From assembly GCF_026017845.1 (NCBI RefSeq), contig NZ_CP100416.1, positions 6,108,132-6,172,131 on the forward strand: 64,000 nt of DNA, read 5' to 3'. This DNA is from Amycolatopsis mediterranei. Lineage in GTDB: Bacteria > Actinomycetota > Actinomycetes > Mycobacteriales > Pseudonocardiaceae. This document shows positions 18,603 to 27,258 of the stretch, in pieces. The notes beneath the pieces were generated by a model that saw nothing but the letters and a program-made list of their open reading frames with translations, did no database searches and was not told the DNA's origin. Each line of letters opens with the position of its first letter. Position 1 is the stretch's first letter. A program made the position numbers and the translations under genes.

Positions 18603-18622
18603 CCGCGAGGGAGGTGCCTTTT
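18595..18622 (+). terminator. Terminator overlapping the riboswitch pseudoknot strand
   Basis: GGCGCCTCCC (18595-18604), a GCGA tetraloop, and GGGAGGTGCC (18609-18618) form a 10-bp stem with one G-U pair, followed by TTTT. The left arm contains the 3' pseudoknot strand, so ligand-bound folding and termination exclude each other. SAH would switch ahcY on. Confidence 0.75.
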
Positions 18623-18692
18623 CCGTTGTCCGCACGGACTTCCGTGCTGCCTCCCGAGCGGTTCGCCGACGAACCCCGGAGTGCATCGAAGC

Positions 18693-20153
<1,461 letters not shown>

Positions 20154-20274
20154 TCCGAGATTGCTCCATTCGCCGTAGTTTGGTTTATCCGGAAACTGGC
20201 CATCCTCCCGTCGAGAGCGCATCCGCCCGGACGGCACGGAGCCGGGCCGGGTCTCATGCGAAGGAGTGTGTCAA

Positions 20275-20430
20275 GTGATCATTCTCGGTGTGATTCTCCT
20301 TGTCATCGGGTTCATCGTGGGCATCCCGGTGCTGTACACCATCGGTATTATTCTCGCGGTGGCCGGCGTGGCACTGGCCATCCTGGGCGGCACCGGCCGC
20401 CGGATCGGTGGCCGGGCGCACTGGTACTGA
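20275..20430 (+). CDS. Small hydrophobic membrane protein (DUF6131-like)
   Basis: 51 residues starting GTG with AAGGAG eight bases upstream. Two closely packed hydrophobic stretches (IILGVILLVIGFIVGIPVLY and IGIILAVAGVALAILG) and a basic tail ending GGRAHWY match a widespread actinobacterial small-protein family of unknown role. It is probably a separate transcript from ahcY, 121 bp upstream. Confidence 0.7.
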   Translation: MIILGVILLVIGFIVGIPVLYTIGIILAVAGVALAILGGTGRRIGGRAHWY

Positions 20431-20881
20431 TCCCGAGACTTGCCGCGGCCTGGTGCGCGTCAGCAGCAATGCTGGCTCGCGCCAGGCCGTTCGGCCGTCT
20501 TCGGCCGCCACCCCCGGACCGCGGAAAGGTAAGCGCACTGCAAAACCCGCCGCGAATTCGGTTAAAAACAAACTGAGGGCCTCCTCGGTCACGTAAATCG
20601 CGAGCGCGAAAAAGGAAATCGCGATCGCCCGCACCGCCCGCCACCACGTCGGGTCCGATGCGGGCCGGCACCGGCTCGTGCGCCTGGAAAAAAAGGGTCC
20701 TCCGGCTCCGAGGGGGAGGGAGAGCCGAAGGACCCCGTTAGTGTTAGCACATCGCCAAGCCCCTGTACACAGCTGCATACACGATCGTGTGATCGCCTTG
20801 ACGCCGATCGAACGCCGTGCAAACCTCCCCGGCGGGCGTGGCACCCGGCCGGGAAGGCCTGCCCGGATCCTGGCGGGAGGC
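20431..20881. other. 450-bp region without a supported gene
   Basis: It contains the leftward terminator at 20688-20735 and a 12-bp palindrome ACACGATCGTGT (20779-20790). The AT content is raised between about 20540 and 20620. A leftward hydrophobic frame (20560-20650) has poor codon bias and no start signal and was not called. Confidence 0.5.
20688..20735 (-). terminator. Intrinsic terminator after the Ku transcript
   Basis: Read leftward: GGGTCCT-TC-GGCTC, a 13-base loop, GAGCC-GG-AGGACCC, then seven T. That is two perfect stem segments (7 and 5 bp) around a 2x2 internal loop. It lies 147 bases beyond the stop of the small cysteine-rich gene and should end the ku transcript. A T7 tract is uncommon in such GC-rich DNA. 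Confidence 0.85.
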
Positions 20882-21091
20882 TCAGGAAGCTTGGCGCAGC
20901 AGGGTTTTCCGCGGCGCGGCGGTACAGCCGCACCCGCCGCCGACACCCCGGCAGTCGACGATCAGCCCGTGGCGGACGCGGTCACCGTCCTCACAGGCCG
21001 GATCGGTGCACTCGGCGAATCCACCGTCCGGGTGCACCACCAGCGTGCCGTGGCAGTGATCGATCCCGGCGTCACAGGAAGCACACTCCAT
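20882..21091 (-). CDS. Small cysteine/histidine-rich (zinc-ribbon-like) protein
   Basis: 69 residues: MECASCDAGIDHCHGTLVVH, then FAECTDPACEDG, and GCGC near the end, giving several Cys/His pairs able to bind zinc. It starts 12 bases after the ku stop and precedes the terminator at 20735, so it is likely the second gene of the ku operon. Function unknown; similar small proteins occur widely in actinobacteria. Confidence 0.65.
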   Translation of the reverse strand: MECASCDAGIDHCHGTLVVHPDGGFAECTDPACEDGDRVRHGLIVDCRGVGGGCGCTAAPRKTLLRQAS

Positions 21092-21103
21092 GACCGGCGC
21101 GGC

Positions 21104-21970
21104 TCAGGCGGGCTTCGGCGCCCGCTTGCGGGCCGCCGGCTTCTTCTTCGCCGGTTCGGCGTCCTCTTCGGACGCCTCCGAAGAGGACTGACGAGACTTC
21201 TTCGCGGCGTCCACACTGGCCTGCAGGGCCGCCATCAGGTCGACGACGTCGGCCTTGGCGGTGACCGCCGCGGGCTTGGTCGTCTCGTCGCCGGCGACCT
21301 TGGCCTCGATCATCTCTTCCAGGGCCTCGCGGTAGTGGTCGTGGTACTTCTCCGGCTCGAACACCGGCTCGGCCAGCGAGTCGATCAGCGATCCGGCCAT
21401 GGTGAGCTCCTGGGGCCGGATCTGCGGCGGGTCGTCGCGCAGGAACGGGAAGTCGGGCTCGCGGACCTCGTCCGGCCACAGGATCGTCGTCATCACCAGC
21501 ACGTCGGCGTGCACGCGCAGCACCGCCATGCTCTCCCGCTGCCGGACCGCGACCTTCGCGATGGCCACCTGGCTCGACTTGTGCAGCGCGTCCCGCAGCA
21601 CGACGTACGGCTTGACCGCGTTCTTCTGCGGCTCCAGGTAGTAGGTCCGGTCGTACTGGATCGGGTCGATCGACTCGAGCGGCACGAACTCCAGCACGTC
21701 GATCGTGCGCTGGGTGGACAGCGGCAGCTCCGCCATCTCCGCGTCGGTGATCACCACCATCTCGCCGTCGGGCAGCTCGTAGCCCTTGGCGATCTCGGCG
21801 TAGGGCACTTCCTGGCCGTCGATCGTGCAGAACCGCTTGTACTGGATGCGGCCGCCGTCGGCCTCGTGCACCTGGCGCAGGGAGACGTTCTTGTTCTCGG
21901 TGGCCGCGTACATCTGGATCGGAATGCTGACCAGCCCGAAGGACACCGAGCCCTTCCACATCGCCCGCAT
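21104..21970 (-). CDS. ku: Ku DNA end-binding protein (bacterial NHEJ)
   Basis: 288 residues. Starts MRAMWKGSVSFGLVSIPIQMY, the invariant bacterial Ku opening; the core contains RRQ-type beta-barrel motifs (YYLEPQKNAVKPYVVLRDAL) and a C-terminal lysine/alanine-rich tail (AKKKPAARKRAPKPA) like those that help DNA threading in mycobacteria. It holds broken ends for LigD in non-homologous end joining. The only LigD-like gene in the window (31.1 kb) is a pseudo-ligase, so an active LigD must lie elsewhere if the pathway works. Confidence 0.96.
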   Translation of the reverse strand: MRAMWKGSVSFGLVSIPIQMYAATENKNVSLRQVHEADGGRIQYKRFCTIDGQEVPYAEIAKGYELPDGEMVVITDAEMAELPLSTQRTIDVLEFVPLESIDPIQYDRTYYLEPQKNAVKPYVVLRDALHKSSQVAIAKVAVRQRESMAVLRVHADVLVMTTILWPDEVREPDFPFLRDDPPQIRPQELTMAGSLIDSLAEPVFEPEKYHDHYREALEEMIEAKVAGDETTKPAAVTAKADVVDLMAALQASVDAAKKSRQSSSEASEEDAEPAKKKPAARKRAPKPA

Positions 21971-22045
21971 GCCCAGTACCTCCGAGGTCCGCCTTCACGC
22001 TACGTGACAACCGTAACCCGAATCGTCCCTCGACGACAGTCTGAT

Positions 22046-23272
22046 CTAGACCTCTGCCAGGTATTTCTCCCAAAGCGCCGGATCCATGAACCAGTGCTGG
22101 AAGTCGGCCGGATCGGTGAATCCGTTCACGAACCGCCGGGCCACCGCGGGATTCTGCCCGGCCACGCCGAGGATCTGGAGCACGTGCGGGGGCGGCGGCA
22201 GGAGGAGCGCATTGGTCCATTCGGTCACGTGCCGGGCGTACGCCCAGTAGCGCTCGAACGTCGCTTCCATCCACGCCGCGTCGAACGGCCGGTCACCGTG
22301 GGAGACGATCGCGTCGAGGTAGGTCGCCGCGCAGTGGCTCGCGTTGTTCGAGCCCTGCCCGGTGATCGGGTCGTTCGCCACCACGACGTCGGCCATGCCC
22401 AGCACGATCGCCCCGCCCGGCAGGGTGCCGACCGGGTGGCGGACCACCGGCGGGTAGCCGCCGGCCAGCGTCGCCTTGGCGTCGGTCAGCTCCGCGTCGC
22501 GGCAGCGGTCGTACTCCCACGGCACGAACTGCCGCATCAGGTCCAGCACGCGCCGGAAGTGCTCGTCCGGGCCCGGGTGGTCGTCGAAGCAGTCCAGCGG
22601 GCCGCCGGGCACGCCTTCGAAGAAGAGGATGTCGCAGTTCCCGCTCAGCGTGTACGCCGGGATCATGAACAGCTCGCCGACGCCGGGCACGATGTTGAAC
22701 CGCACCCCCATCTTGTCCGGGTGCTCCGGGCGCCGGCCGACGCCATGGGCGTAGACCAGCGAAAGCGCGCGCATCGGCCGCGTGAACGGCGAGCGTTCGG
22801 GCACGCGGTCGAACAGCTGGACCAGCTCGCCCTTGCCGGCCGAGATGATCACCAGGTCGTACAGCCGGGACAGCGCGTCCAGCTCGGAGGTCATCACGCC
22901 GTGGATGACGAGCTTGCCGCCGCGGTCTTCGAACAGCTCCAGCCAGCCGGCCATCTTGACCCGCTGGTCGACCGACTGGGCGGGCTGGTCGAGTTCGGCG
23001 AACCAGTCGAGCGCGCGGCCGCCGTCCGGCGCGGCCACCGAGATACCGATGCCTTCGACGTCGACCGTCTCGGCCTCCCACAGGTTGATCCCGAGGTCGC
23101 GCTCGTGCTCCAGCGCGTCGTGGAACATGCACTGCGTCGACATCACCCGCCCGGACCGGATCTCCTCCGGCGTCCGCGCGGACATCACGGTGACGTCGTA
23201 GTCCTGCGCCTGCAGCCCGAGGGCCAGCTGCAGGCCGGACTGCCCGGCGCCCACGACCAGGACCTTGCGCAT
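22046..23272 (-). CDS. Styrene-monooxygenase-like (StyA) flavoprotein, conservon-associated
   Basis: 408 residues from an ATG at 23272. VLVVGAGQSGLQLALGLQAQDYDVTVMSAR is the FAD Rossmann motif; STQCMFHDALEHERDLGINLW and MADVVVANDPITGQGSNNASHCA (second FAD motif) are characteristic of the two-component styrene monooxygenase oxygenase subunit. Such enzymes need a separate reductase to supply FADH2; none is seen here. It lies 38 bases after the conservon GTPase in the same direction, occupying the place where some conservons have a cytochrome P450. Confidence 0.85.
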   Translation of the reverse strand: MRKVLVVGAGQSGLQLALGLQAQDYDVTVMSARTPEEIRSGRVMSTQCMFHDALEHERDLGINLWEAETVDVEGIGISVAAPDGGRALDWFAELDQPAQSVDQRVKMAGWLELFEDRGGKLVIHGVMTSELDALSRLYDLVIISAGKGELVQLFDRVPERSPFTRPMRALSLVYAHGVGRRPEHPDKMGVRFNIVPGVGELFMIPAYTLSGNCDILFFEGVPGGPLDCFDDHPGPDEHFRRVLDLMRQFVPWEYDRCRDAELTDAKATLAGGYPPVVRHPVGTLPGGAIVLGMADVVVANDPITGQGSNNASHCAATYLDAIVSHGDRPFDAAWMEATFERYWAYARHVTEWTNALLLPPPPHVLQILGVAGQNPAVARRFVNGFTDPADFQHWFMDPALWEKYLAEV

Positions 23273-23310
23273 TGAGCTCTTCACCTTCCGGGGCTGAGAC
23301 GTGCAGGGAT

Positions 23311-23937
23311 TCAGGCGTGCGGGGCGCTGCCGGCGAGCTCGCGGCCCACCGGACCGGAGAGCACCGCCAGCGACAGCGTGTGACCGACCAGTTCGGTCAG
23401 GGTGGCGATCGTCGACGCGCGGTCGCGGGCGTCGCAGGTGACCAGCGGGACGCTCGCGTCGAGGGCGAGGGCGTCGCGCACCTCGTCGAGGTCGTGCACC
23501 GGCTTGCCCTCGAACTGGTTGACCGCCACGACGAACGGCAGCTCCGAGTCGTTCTCGAAGTAGTTGATCGCCGCGAACGACTCGTCGATCCGGCTGGTGT
23601 CGACCAGCACGACCGCGCCGAGCGCGCCGCGGCTCAGGTCGTCCCACAGGAACCAGAACCGCGCCTGCCCCGGCGTGCCGAACAGGTACAGCAGCAGGTC
23701 CGGGCGCAGGGTGATCCGGCCGAAGTCCATGGCGACGGTCGTGGTCGACTTGCCGCCCGGCGGGATCTCGTCGATGCCTTCCCCGGCCTCGGTCATCCAC
23801 GCCTCGTTGCTCATCGGCGGCACTTCCGACACCGCGCCGACGAACGTGGTCTTGCCGACACCGAAGCCCCCGGCGACGACGATCTTCGCGGAGATCGTCA
23901 GCAGATCGCCCTCAGGCGGGGAGCCGCTTGAGCCCAT
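23311..23937 (-). CDS. Conservon GTP/ATP-binding protein (CvnD type)
   Basis: 208 residues. Walker A VVAGGFGVGKTTFVGAVSE, switch region YLFGTPGQARFWFLWDDL and NxxE-like VAVNQFEGK mark the small Ras/MglA-like GTPase of conservons. The chosen ATG (MGSSGSPPEG) overlaps the DUF742 gene by 26 bases. It is expected to act with the roadblock protein and the kinase-like protein as a membrane-proximal, eukaryote-like signalling switch. Confidence 0.92.
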   Translation of the reverse strand: MGSSGSPPEGDLLTISAKIVVAGGFGVGKTTFVGAVSEVPPMSNEAWMTEAGEGIDEIPPGGKSTTTVAMDFGRITLRPDLLLYLFGTPGQARFWFLWDDLSRGALGAVVLVDTSRIDESFAAINYFENDSELPFVVAVNQFEGKPVHDLDEVRDALALDASVPLVTCDARDRASTIATLTELVGHTLSLAVLSGPVGRELAGSAPHA

Positions 23938-24505
23938 CAAGGATCCTCTCGAGCACGTTGGTGTCGTGGTGGTAGGCGTGTGCGGTGGGGTGCACGAACA
24001 CCGCGCCCTGGGTGGCGAGGTCGCCGAGCAGCACCCGCACCACACCCAGCGGCAGGTCCAGCCCGACCGACAGCTCGGCGACCGAGCACCGTGACCGGGC
24101 GCGTTCGTAGAGCGCGCGCGACTCCGGCATGAGCGTGTCGCTCAGCGCGGGGTCGTAGCGCGGTACCGAGATCAGCGTCTCCACCAGCAGCTGGTGGCGC
24201 GTGCCGGTGCGACCGCCGGTGAGCGCGTACGCGCGGATCCGGCGGCTCCGGCGCGGCAACGGGGTGTCCGACGTGGACACTGCAGGCACGGGCATCACAT
24301 CCTCGTCGGGCGATCCGGGACTTCGCCCCGGGCCGGGAGCTCCGCCGCGCGGACCCCAGGAAGACTGGGACGAACCGGGGCTCCGCCCCGGGCCGGGGGT
24401 TCCGCCACCCGGACCCCCGAAAGACTGGGACGAACCGGGGCTCCGCCCCGGGCCGGGGGCTCCGCCACCCGGACCCCCAAAAGATTCGTCAGGCACGGGC
24501 GTCAC
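23912..24505 (-). CDS. Conservon DUF742 protein with tandem Gly/Pro-rich N-terminal repeats
   Basis: 197 residues; GTG start overlapping the roadblock stop (GTGA). The C-terminal ~115 residues are DUF742 (IRAYALTGGRTGTRHQLLVETLISV, LDLPLGVVRVLLGDL, GAVFVH), a winged-helix-like module. The N-terminal ~65 residues consist of three 20-residue repeats (GGPGGGAPGPGRSPGSSQS) coded by 60-bp tandem DNA repeats at 24301-24480, two of which differ at only two bases. This low-complexity part is probably a repeat insertion and not part of the fold. Confidence 0.9.
   Translation of the reverse strand: MTPVPDESFGGPGGGAPGPGRSPGSSQSFGGPGGGTPGPGRSPGSSQSSWGPRGGAPGPGRSPGSPDEDVMPVPAVSTSDTPLPRRSRRIRAYALTGGRTGTRHQLLVETLISVPRYDPALSDTLMPESRALYERARSRCSVAELSVGLDLPLGVVRVLLGDLATQGAVFVHPTAHAYHHDTNVLERILDGLKRLPA
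24301..24480. repeat. Tandem 60-bp palindromic repeat inside the DUF742 gene
   Basis: Units 24361-24420 and 24421-24480 are 58/60 identical; a diverged third unit occupies 24311-24360. Each contains GGGGCTCCGCCCC and CCGGACCCCC hairpin-forming cores resembling intergenic actinobacterial palindromes. A related single copy is at 25325-25370. Confidence 0.85.
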
Positions 24506-24939
24506 ATCCGGGGCCGGCGGGCGGTCAGCACCTGACGCAGCTCCGCGCGCACCTCGGGGGTGAGCGCGTGGCCGGCGTTGGTGATGAACTGGGTCATCTC
24601 GTAGGCGACCACCTTCATGTCCGCCTCGCCCGAGGTCAGCACCGCGAGCCCGGCACCGGACCCGATGCCCATGAACAGGAAGTAGCCGTGGGTCAGCCGG
24701 ATGATGATCTGCTCGCAGGCGCCCTTCCCGAACAGCGCCGCGCTGTTGCCGGCCAGCGAGAGCAGGCCGCTGGCGATCGCGGCGAGCTGTTCGGCCTCGG
24801 CCTCGCCGACCGAGTCCGAAGCGGTGAGCGGGAAGCCGTCCACGCTCATGATGAGCGCGTGGCTGACGCCGTGGACCTTGCGCACGAAGTCGTCGAGCAG
24901 CCAGGCGAAGTTCGCCGTGGCCGGGTGGGGGGCGCTCAC
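24502..24939 (-). CDS. Roadblock/LC7 domain protein (CvnB type)
   Basis: 145 residues; GTG start overlapping the kinase stop by GTGA. Roadblock fold signatures: FAWLLDDFVRKVHGVSHALIMSVDGFPL, EQLAAIASGLLSLA, GYFLFMGIGSGAGLAVLTS and VAYEMTQFI. It is expected to bind the conservon GTPase, as MglB binds MglA. It sits in the classic conservon order kinase-roadblock-DUF742-GTPase. Confidence 0.94.
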   Translation of the reverse strand: MSAPHPATANFAWLLDDFVRKVHGVSHALIMSVDGFPLTASDSVGEAEAEQLAAIASGLLSLAGNSAALFGKGACEQIIIRLTHGYFLFMGIGSGAGLAVLTSGEADMKVVAYEMTQFITNAGHALTPEVRAELRQVLTARRPRM

Positions 24940-26252
24940 CGGGCGGTTCCTCCGGGCGTCTCGTCCTGCCGGGTGCGGTTCTCCGCGAGCGCCGCCTGCT
25001 CGCCGTCGGCGAACGCACCGAGGTCGGCGAGCAGCCGCTCGTGCCCGGTCGCGGTGGTCTCGCCGGGCGGGGGTGGCGGCGGCGGTGGTGGTTCCGGGGC
25101 GGCCCCGCGGATGCTGCCGGGCACGCGGCGCGGCAGGCCGTTCGCCGTGGTCCCGCCGACGGTCCCCGCGGCGATCGGGCGGGGCCGCGGGCTGGGCTTG
25201 CGCGGTGCCACCGGCTCCGGCGTCTCCCGGGAGAAGGTGCCGGCCCGGCGGCGCGGCAACCCGCCGACGGTGGCCGGCTCGCGACCGGCCCCGGCCTCGG
25301 CCGGTTCGGCGCTGACGGTGCTATCCGGGGCTCCGCCCCGCTTCGGGGGCTCCGCCACCCGAACCCCCGAACTGAACACGGTCCGGGTGCCCGACCACGC
25401 GTGCTCGGCGAGCTCGGTGACAACCCCGGTGGGCAGCAGCACGGTAGCGACCGTTCCGTGCGGGCTGCGCCGGTCCAGCCGCACGGTGACACCGTGCCGG
25501 GCGGCCAGGCGCGCGACCACGGCGAGCCCCATGTGCCGCGCCGCGGCGTCGTCGAGGTCGCCGCCCGCGGCCAGGCGCGCGTTGAGGTCCCCGACGCGGT
25601 CGGCCGGGATGCCGATGCCCTCGTCCTCGATCCGGACGAGCACGCTCCCCTGCTCGGTCAGGTGCGCGCTGACGTGCACCGGCGAACTCGGCGAGGACTG
25701 GTTGGCGGCGTTGTCGAACAGCTCGGCCAGCACCCGGCCCAGGTCTTCCGCGGCGAAGCCGACGACGCCGAGGTTGACCACGCGGCCGATGGTGATCCGG
25801 GCGTAGTGGTTGATCGACGACATCGCCTCGCGCATGAGGTCGAGCACCGAGGTCGCGCGGGCGGCGTCGTCGGCGGTGTCCTGCCCGGCGAGCACCCGCA
25901 GGTTCTCGGCGTTGCGCCGCAACCGCGTGGCGAGGTGGTCGAGCTGGTAGAGCTCGGCGAGGCGGTGGTGGTCCTCCTCCCCCGCTTCCAGCTCCTCCAG
26001 CCGCGCGAGGAGCTGGTCGAGCAGGTTGAGATCACGCAGGGCGACGCTGGCGCAGATCTCGGCCAGCACCCCTTCGCCGGACGGCGCTGCCACCGGCTCC
26101 GGCCGCGGCAGCTCGGTGATCGCCGGCCCGGCCGCGGGCGGCGCGTACCCGGGGTGCTTCGGCGGCGCGGTGAGGAACTGCGCGGCGGCGACCCGCGAGC
26201 GGTCCAGCAGGACGCGTGATCGATCCAGGAGTTCCCGGGCCCGGCTCGCCAT
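24936..26252 (-). CDS. Conservon sensor-kinase-like ATPase (CvnA type)
   Basis: 438 residues from an ATG at 26252. A helical region with DHLATRLRRNAENLRVLAG stands in for the dimerisation helix; the HATPase_c domain has ELFDNAANQSSP (N box), VRIEDEGIGIP (G1) and MGLAVVARLAARHG. No transmembrane segment or classic phospho-acceptor His motif is evident. The C-terminal ~150 residues are disordered and Pro/Arg-rich, with a nine-proline run and an in-frame copy of the palindromic repeat (25325-25370) coding GVRVAEPPKRGGAP. It heads the conservon operon. Confidence 0.9.
   Translation of the reverse strand: MASRARELLDRSRVLLDRSRVAAAQFLTAPPKHPGYAPPAAGPAITELPRPEPVAAPSGEGVLAEICASVALRDLNLLDQLLARLEELEAGEEDHHRLAELYQLDHLATRLRRNAENLRVLAGQDTADDAARATSVLDLMREAMSSINHYARITIGRVVNLGVVGFAAEDLGRVLAELFDNAANQSSPSSPVHVSAHLTEQGSVLVRIEDEGIGIPADRVGDLNARLAAGGDLDDAAARHMGLAVVARLAARHGVTVRLDRRSPHGTVATVLLPTGVVTELAEHAWSGTRTVFSSGVRVAEPPKRGGAPDSTVSAEPAEAGAGREPATVGGLPRRRAGTFSRETPEPVAPRKPSPRPRPIAAGTVGGTTANGLPRRVPGSIRGAAPEPPPPPPPPPGETTATGHERLLADLGAFADGEQAALAENRTRQDETPGGTAR
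25325..25370. repeat. Single copy of the palindromic repeat inside the kinase gene
   Basis: 46 bp, 41/46 identical to 24435-24480 in the DUF742 gene, but read in a different frame. Contains CCGGGGCTCCGCCCCG and GGGGGCTCCGCCACCC. It codes part of the disordered C-terminal tail of the kinase. Confidence 0.8.
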
Positions 26253-26445
26253 GTGGTCCCACTTCTTCCGTGCTGAGGTGCGGATGCTGCGCCGGCCCAC
26301 GCGGCGGCGACGCGGGACATGCAAGCAGAAAGGTTCGTGGGATGTCCACAGCCGGTCCCCGCGCGATCGCCCTGCGTGATCACGAATTCGGAGCGTCGCC
26401 GCTGGTGAGCGCAGCGAATTAGGCCATTCGGTGCAATTTTGCAAA

Positions 26446-26574
26446 TTGCGGGTCGCAACAGAGCGCACACGATCGTCGAACGCGCAGCTGAGGCGGGCCC
26501 TGACCCCGAAATCCCAGGTCGTGCCCGATTCGTCCCAAATTTGCGGGCCACGCAGTTTTTTGCGGGGCACGCAA
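26446..26574. promoter_or_regulatory. TetR operator candidates: three TTGCG-N3/5-CGCAA sites
   Basis: TTGCG-GGT-CGCAA (26446-26458), TTGCG-GGCCA-CGCAG (26541-26555) and TTGCG-GGGCA-CGCAA (26560-26574). The last two are direct repeats 19 bp apart, and the third overlaps the predicted -35. The position fits autorepression of the tetR-ABC operon. Confidence 0.5.
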
Positions 26575-26589
26575 GTTTTTCGCTACACT
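26560..26589 (+). promoter_or_regulatory. Predicted promoter giving a leaderless tetR mRNA
   Basis: TTGCGG (26560-26565) and TACACT (26584-26589) with 18-bp spacing. The expected start, 7 bases after the -10, is the A of the ATG at 26596, and no Shine-Dalgarno precedes that ATG. Confidence 0.5.
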
Positions 26590-26595
26590 CCGTTC

Positions 26596-27258
26596 ATGCC
26601 GCCGGAAGAACCACCGAAGCTGACCCTCCGGGAGCGCAAGAAGCGCGAAGCCCGCCGGGCGCTCGCGCAGGCCGCGCTGCGGCTCACGCTGGAGCGGGGG
26701 CTGGAGAACGTCCGGGTGGAGGACATCGCCACCGAGGTGGGCGTCTCCCCCCGCACGTTCAACAACTACTTTTCCAGCAAGGAGCAGGCGGTCTGCTCGC
26801 TGGTCGTCGACCGCCACGAGGGGATGCGCGAAGCCCTGCTCGACCGGCCGGAGGGCGAGCCGCTCTGGGAGTCCGTCAAACAGGCGGTGCTGGAGCAATA
26901 TTCACGTGATGGCGAGCCGGATCGCGCGTATGTTGCGCGTATCCGGGAGCTGATGGGCCAGCTCATGCTGCGTGGTGAGTTCCTCAACGCCCACGCGGCG
27001 GTCGAGCGGGTCCTCGCCGAAACGATCGCGAAACGGGTGGGCGGTGTGGACCACCTGCTGTGCCGGCTCATGGCCTCCTCGGTGGAAAGCGCCGTCCGCG
27101 TCGCCTTCGTCAACTGGTTCACCGAAGGCGAACCGCTCCTGCCGACCCTGGAGCGGCTGCTGGACGAGCTGGCCGCCGGGATGCCGACCCTCACCGGCGG
27201 TCTTGCCCGGCAACCCGAACCGAACACCACCACTCCACTGGGGGAATCGTTGTGCTAG
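26596..27258 (+). CDS. TetR-family regulator of the adjoining ABC exporter
   Basis: 220 residues. HTH: LTLRERKKREARRALAQAALRLTLERGLENVRVEDIATEVGVSPRTFNNYFSSKEQA, a well-conserved AcrR-like domain; C-terminal helical ligand pocket. No ribosome site; the ATG coincides with the predicted transcription start. The stop overlaps the first ABC gene by 7 bases, so regulator and exporter form one operon. It probably represses them until a toxic or antibiotic-like ligand binds. Confidence 0.94.
   Translation: MPPEEPPKLTLRERKKREARRALAQAALRLTLERGLENVRVEDIATEVGVSPRTFNNYFSSKEQAVCSLVVDRHEGMREALLDRPEGEPLWESVKQAVLEQYSRDGEPDRAYVARIRELMGQLMLRGEFLNAHAAVERVLAETIAKRVGGVDHLLCRLMASSVESAVRVAFVNWFTEGEPLLPTLERLLDELAAGMPTLTGGLARQPEPNTTTPLGESLC

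Larger units (their letters stand above)
26253..26595. other. Divergent intergenic region between conservon and TetR-ABC exporter (343 bp)
   Basis: No gene is supported. It contains a 17-bp palindrome GCAATTT-TGC-AAATTGC (26433-26449), three TTGCG-type operator candidates (26446-26458, 26541-26555, 26560-26574) and the predicted tetR promoter. The conservon promoter should lie in the 26255-26430 half, but no convincing hexamers were seen. Confidence 0.6.

Noticed and set aside
17247..18692. Long upstream extension of the ahcY frame
   Set aside because: It overlaps AurF and GNAT genes in a shadow frame and crosses the riboswitch; the ATG at 18693 gives the normal protein length.
20560..20650. 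Leftward hydrophobic frame resembling a membrane segment
   Set aside because: Only a GTG inside the hydrophobic part could start it, third-position base use is unlike real genes here, and it continues antisense through the DUF6131 gene.
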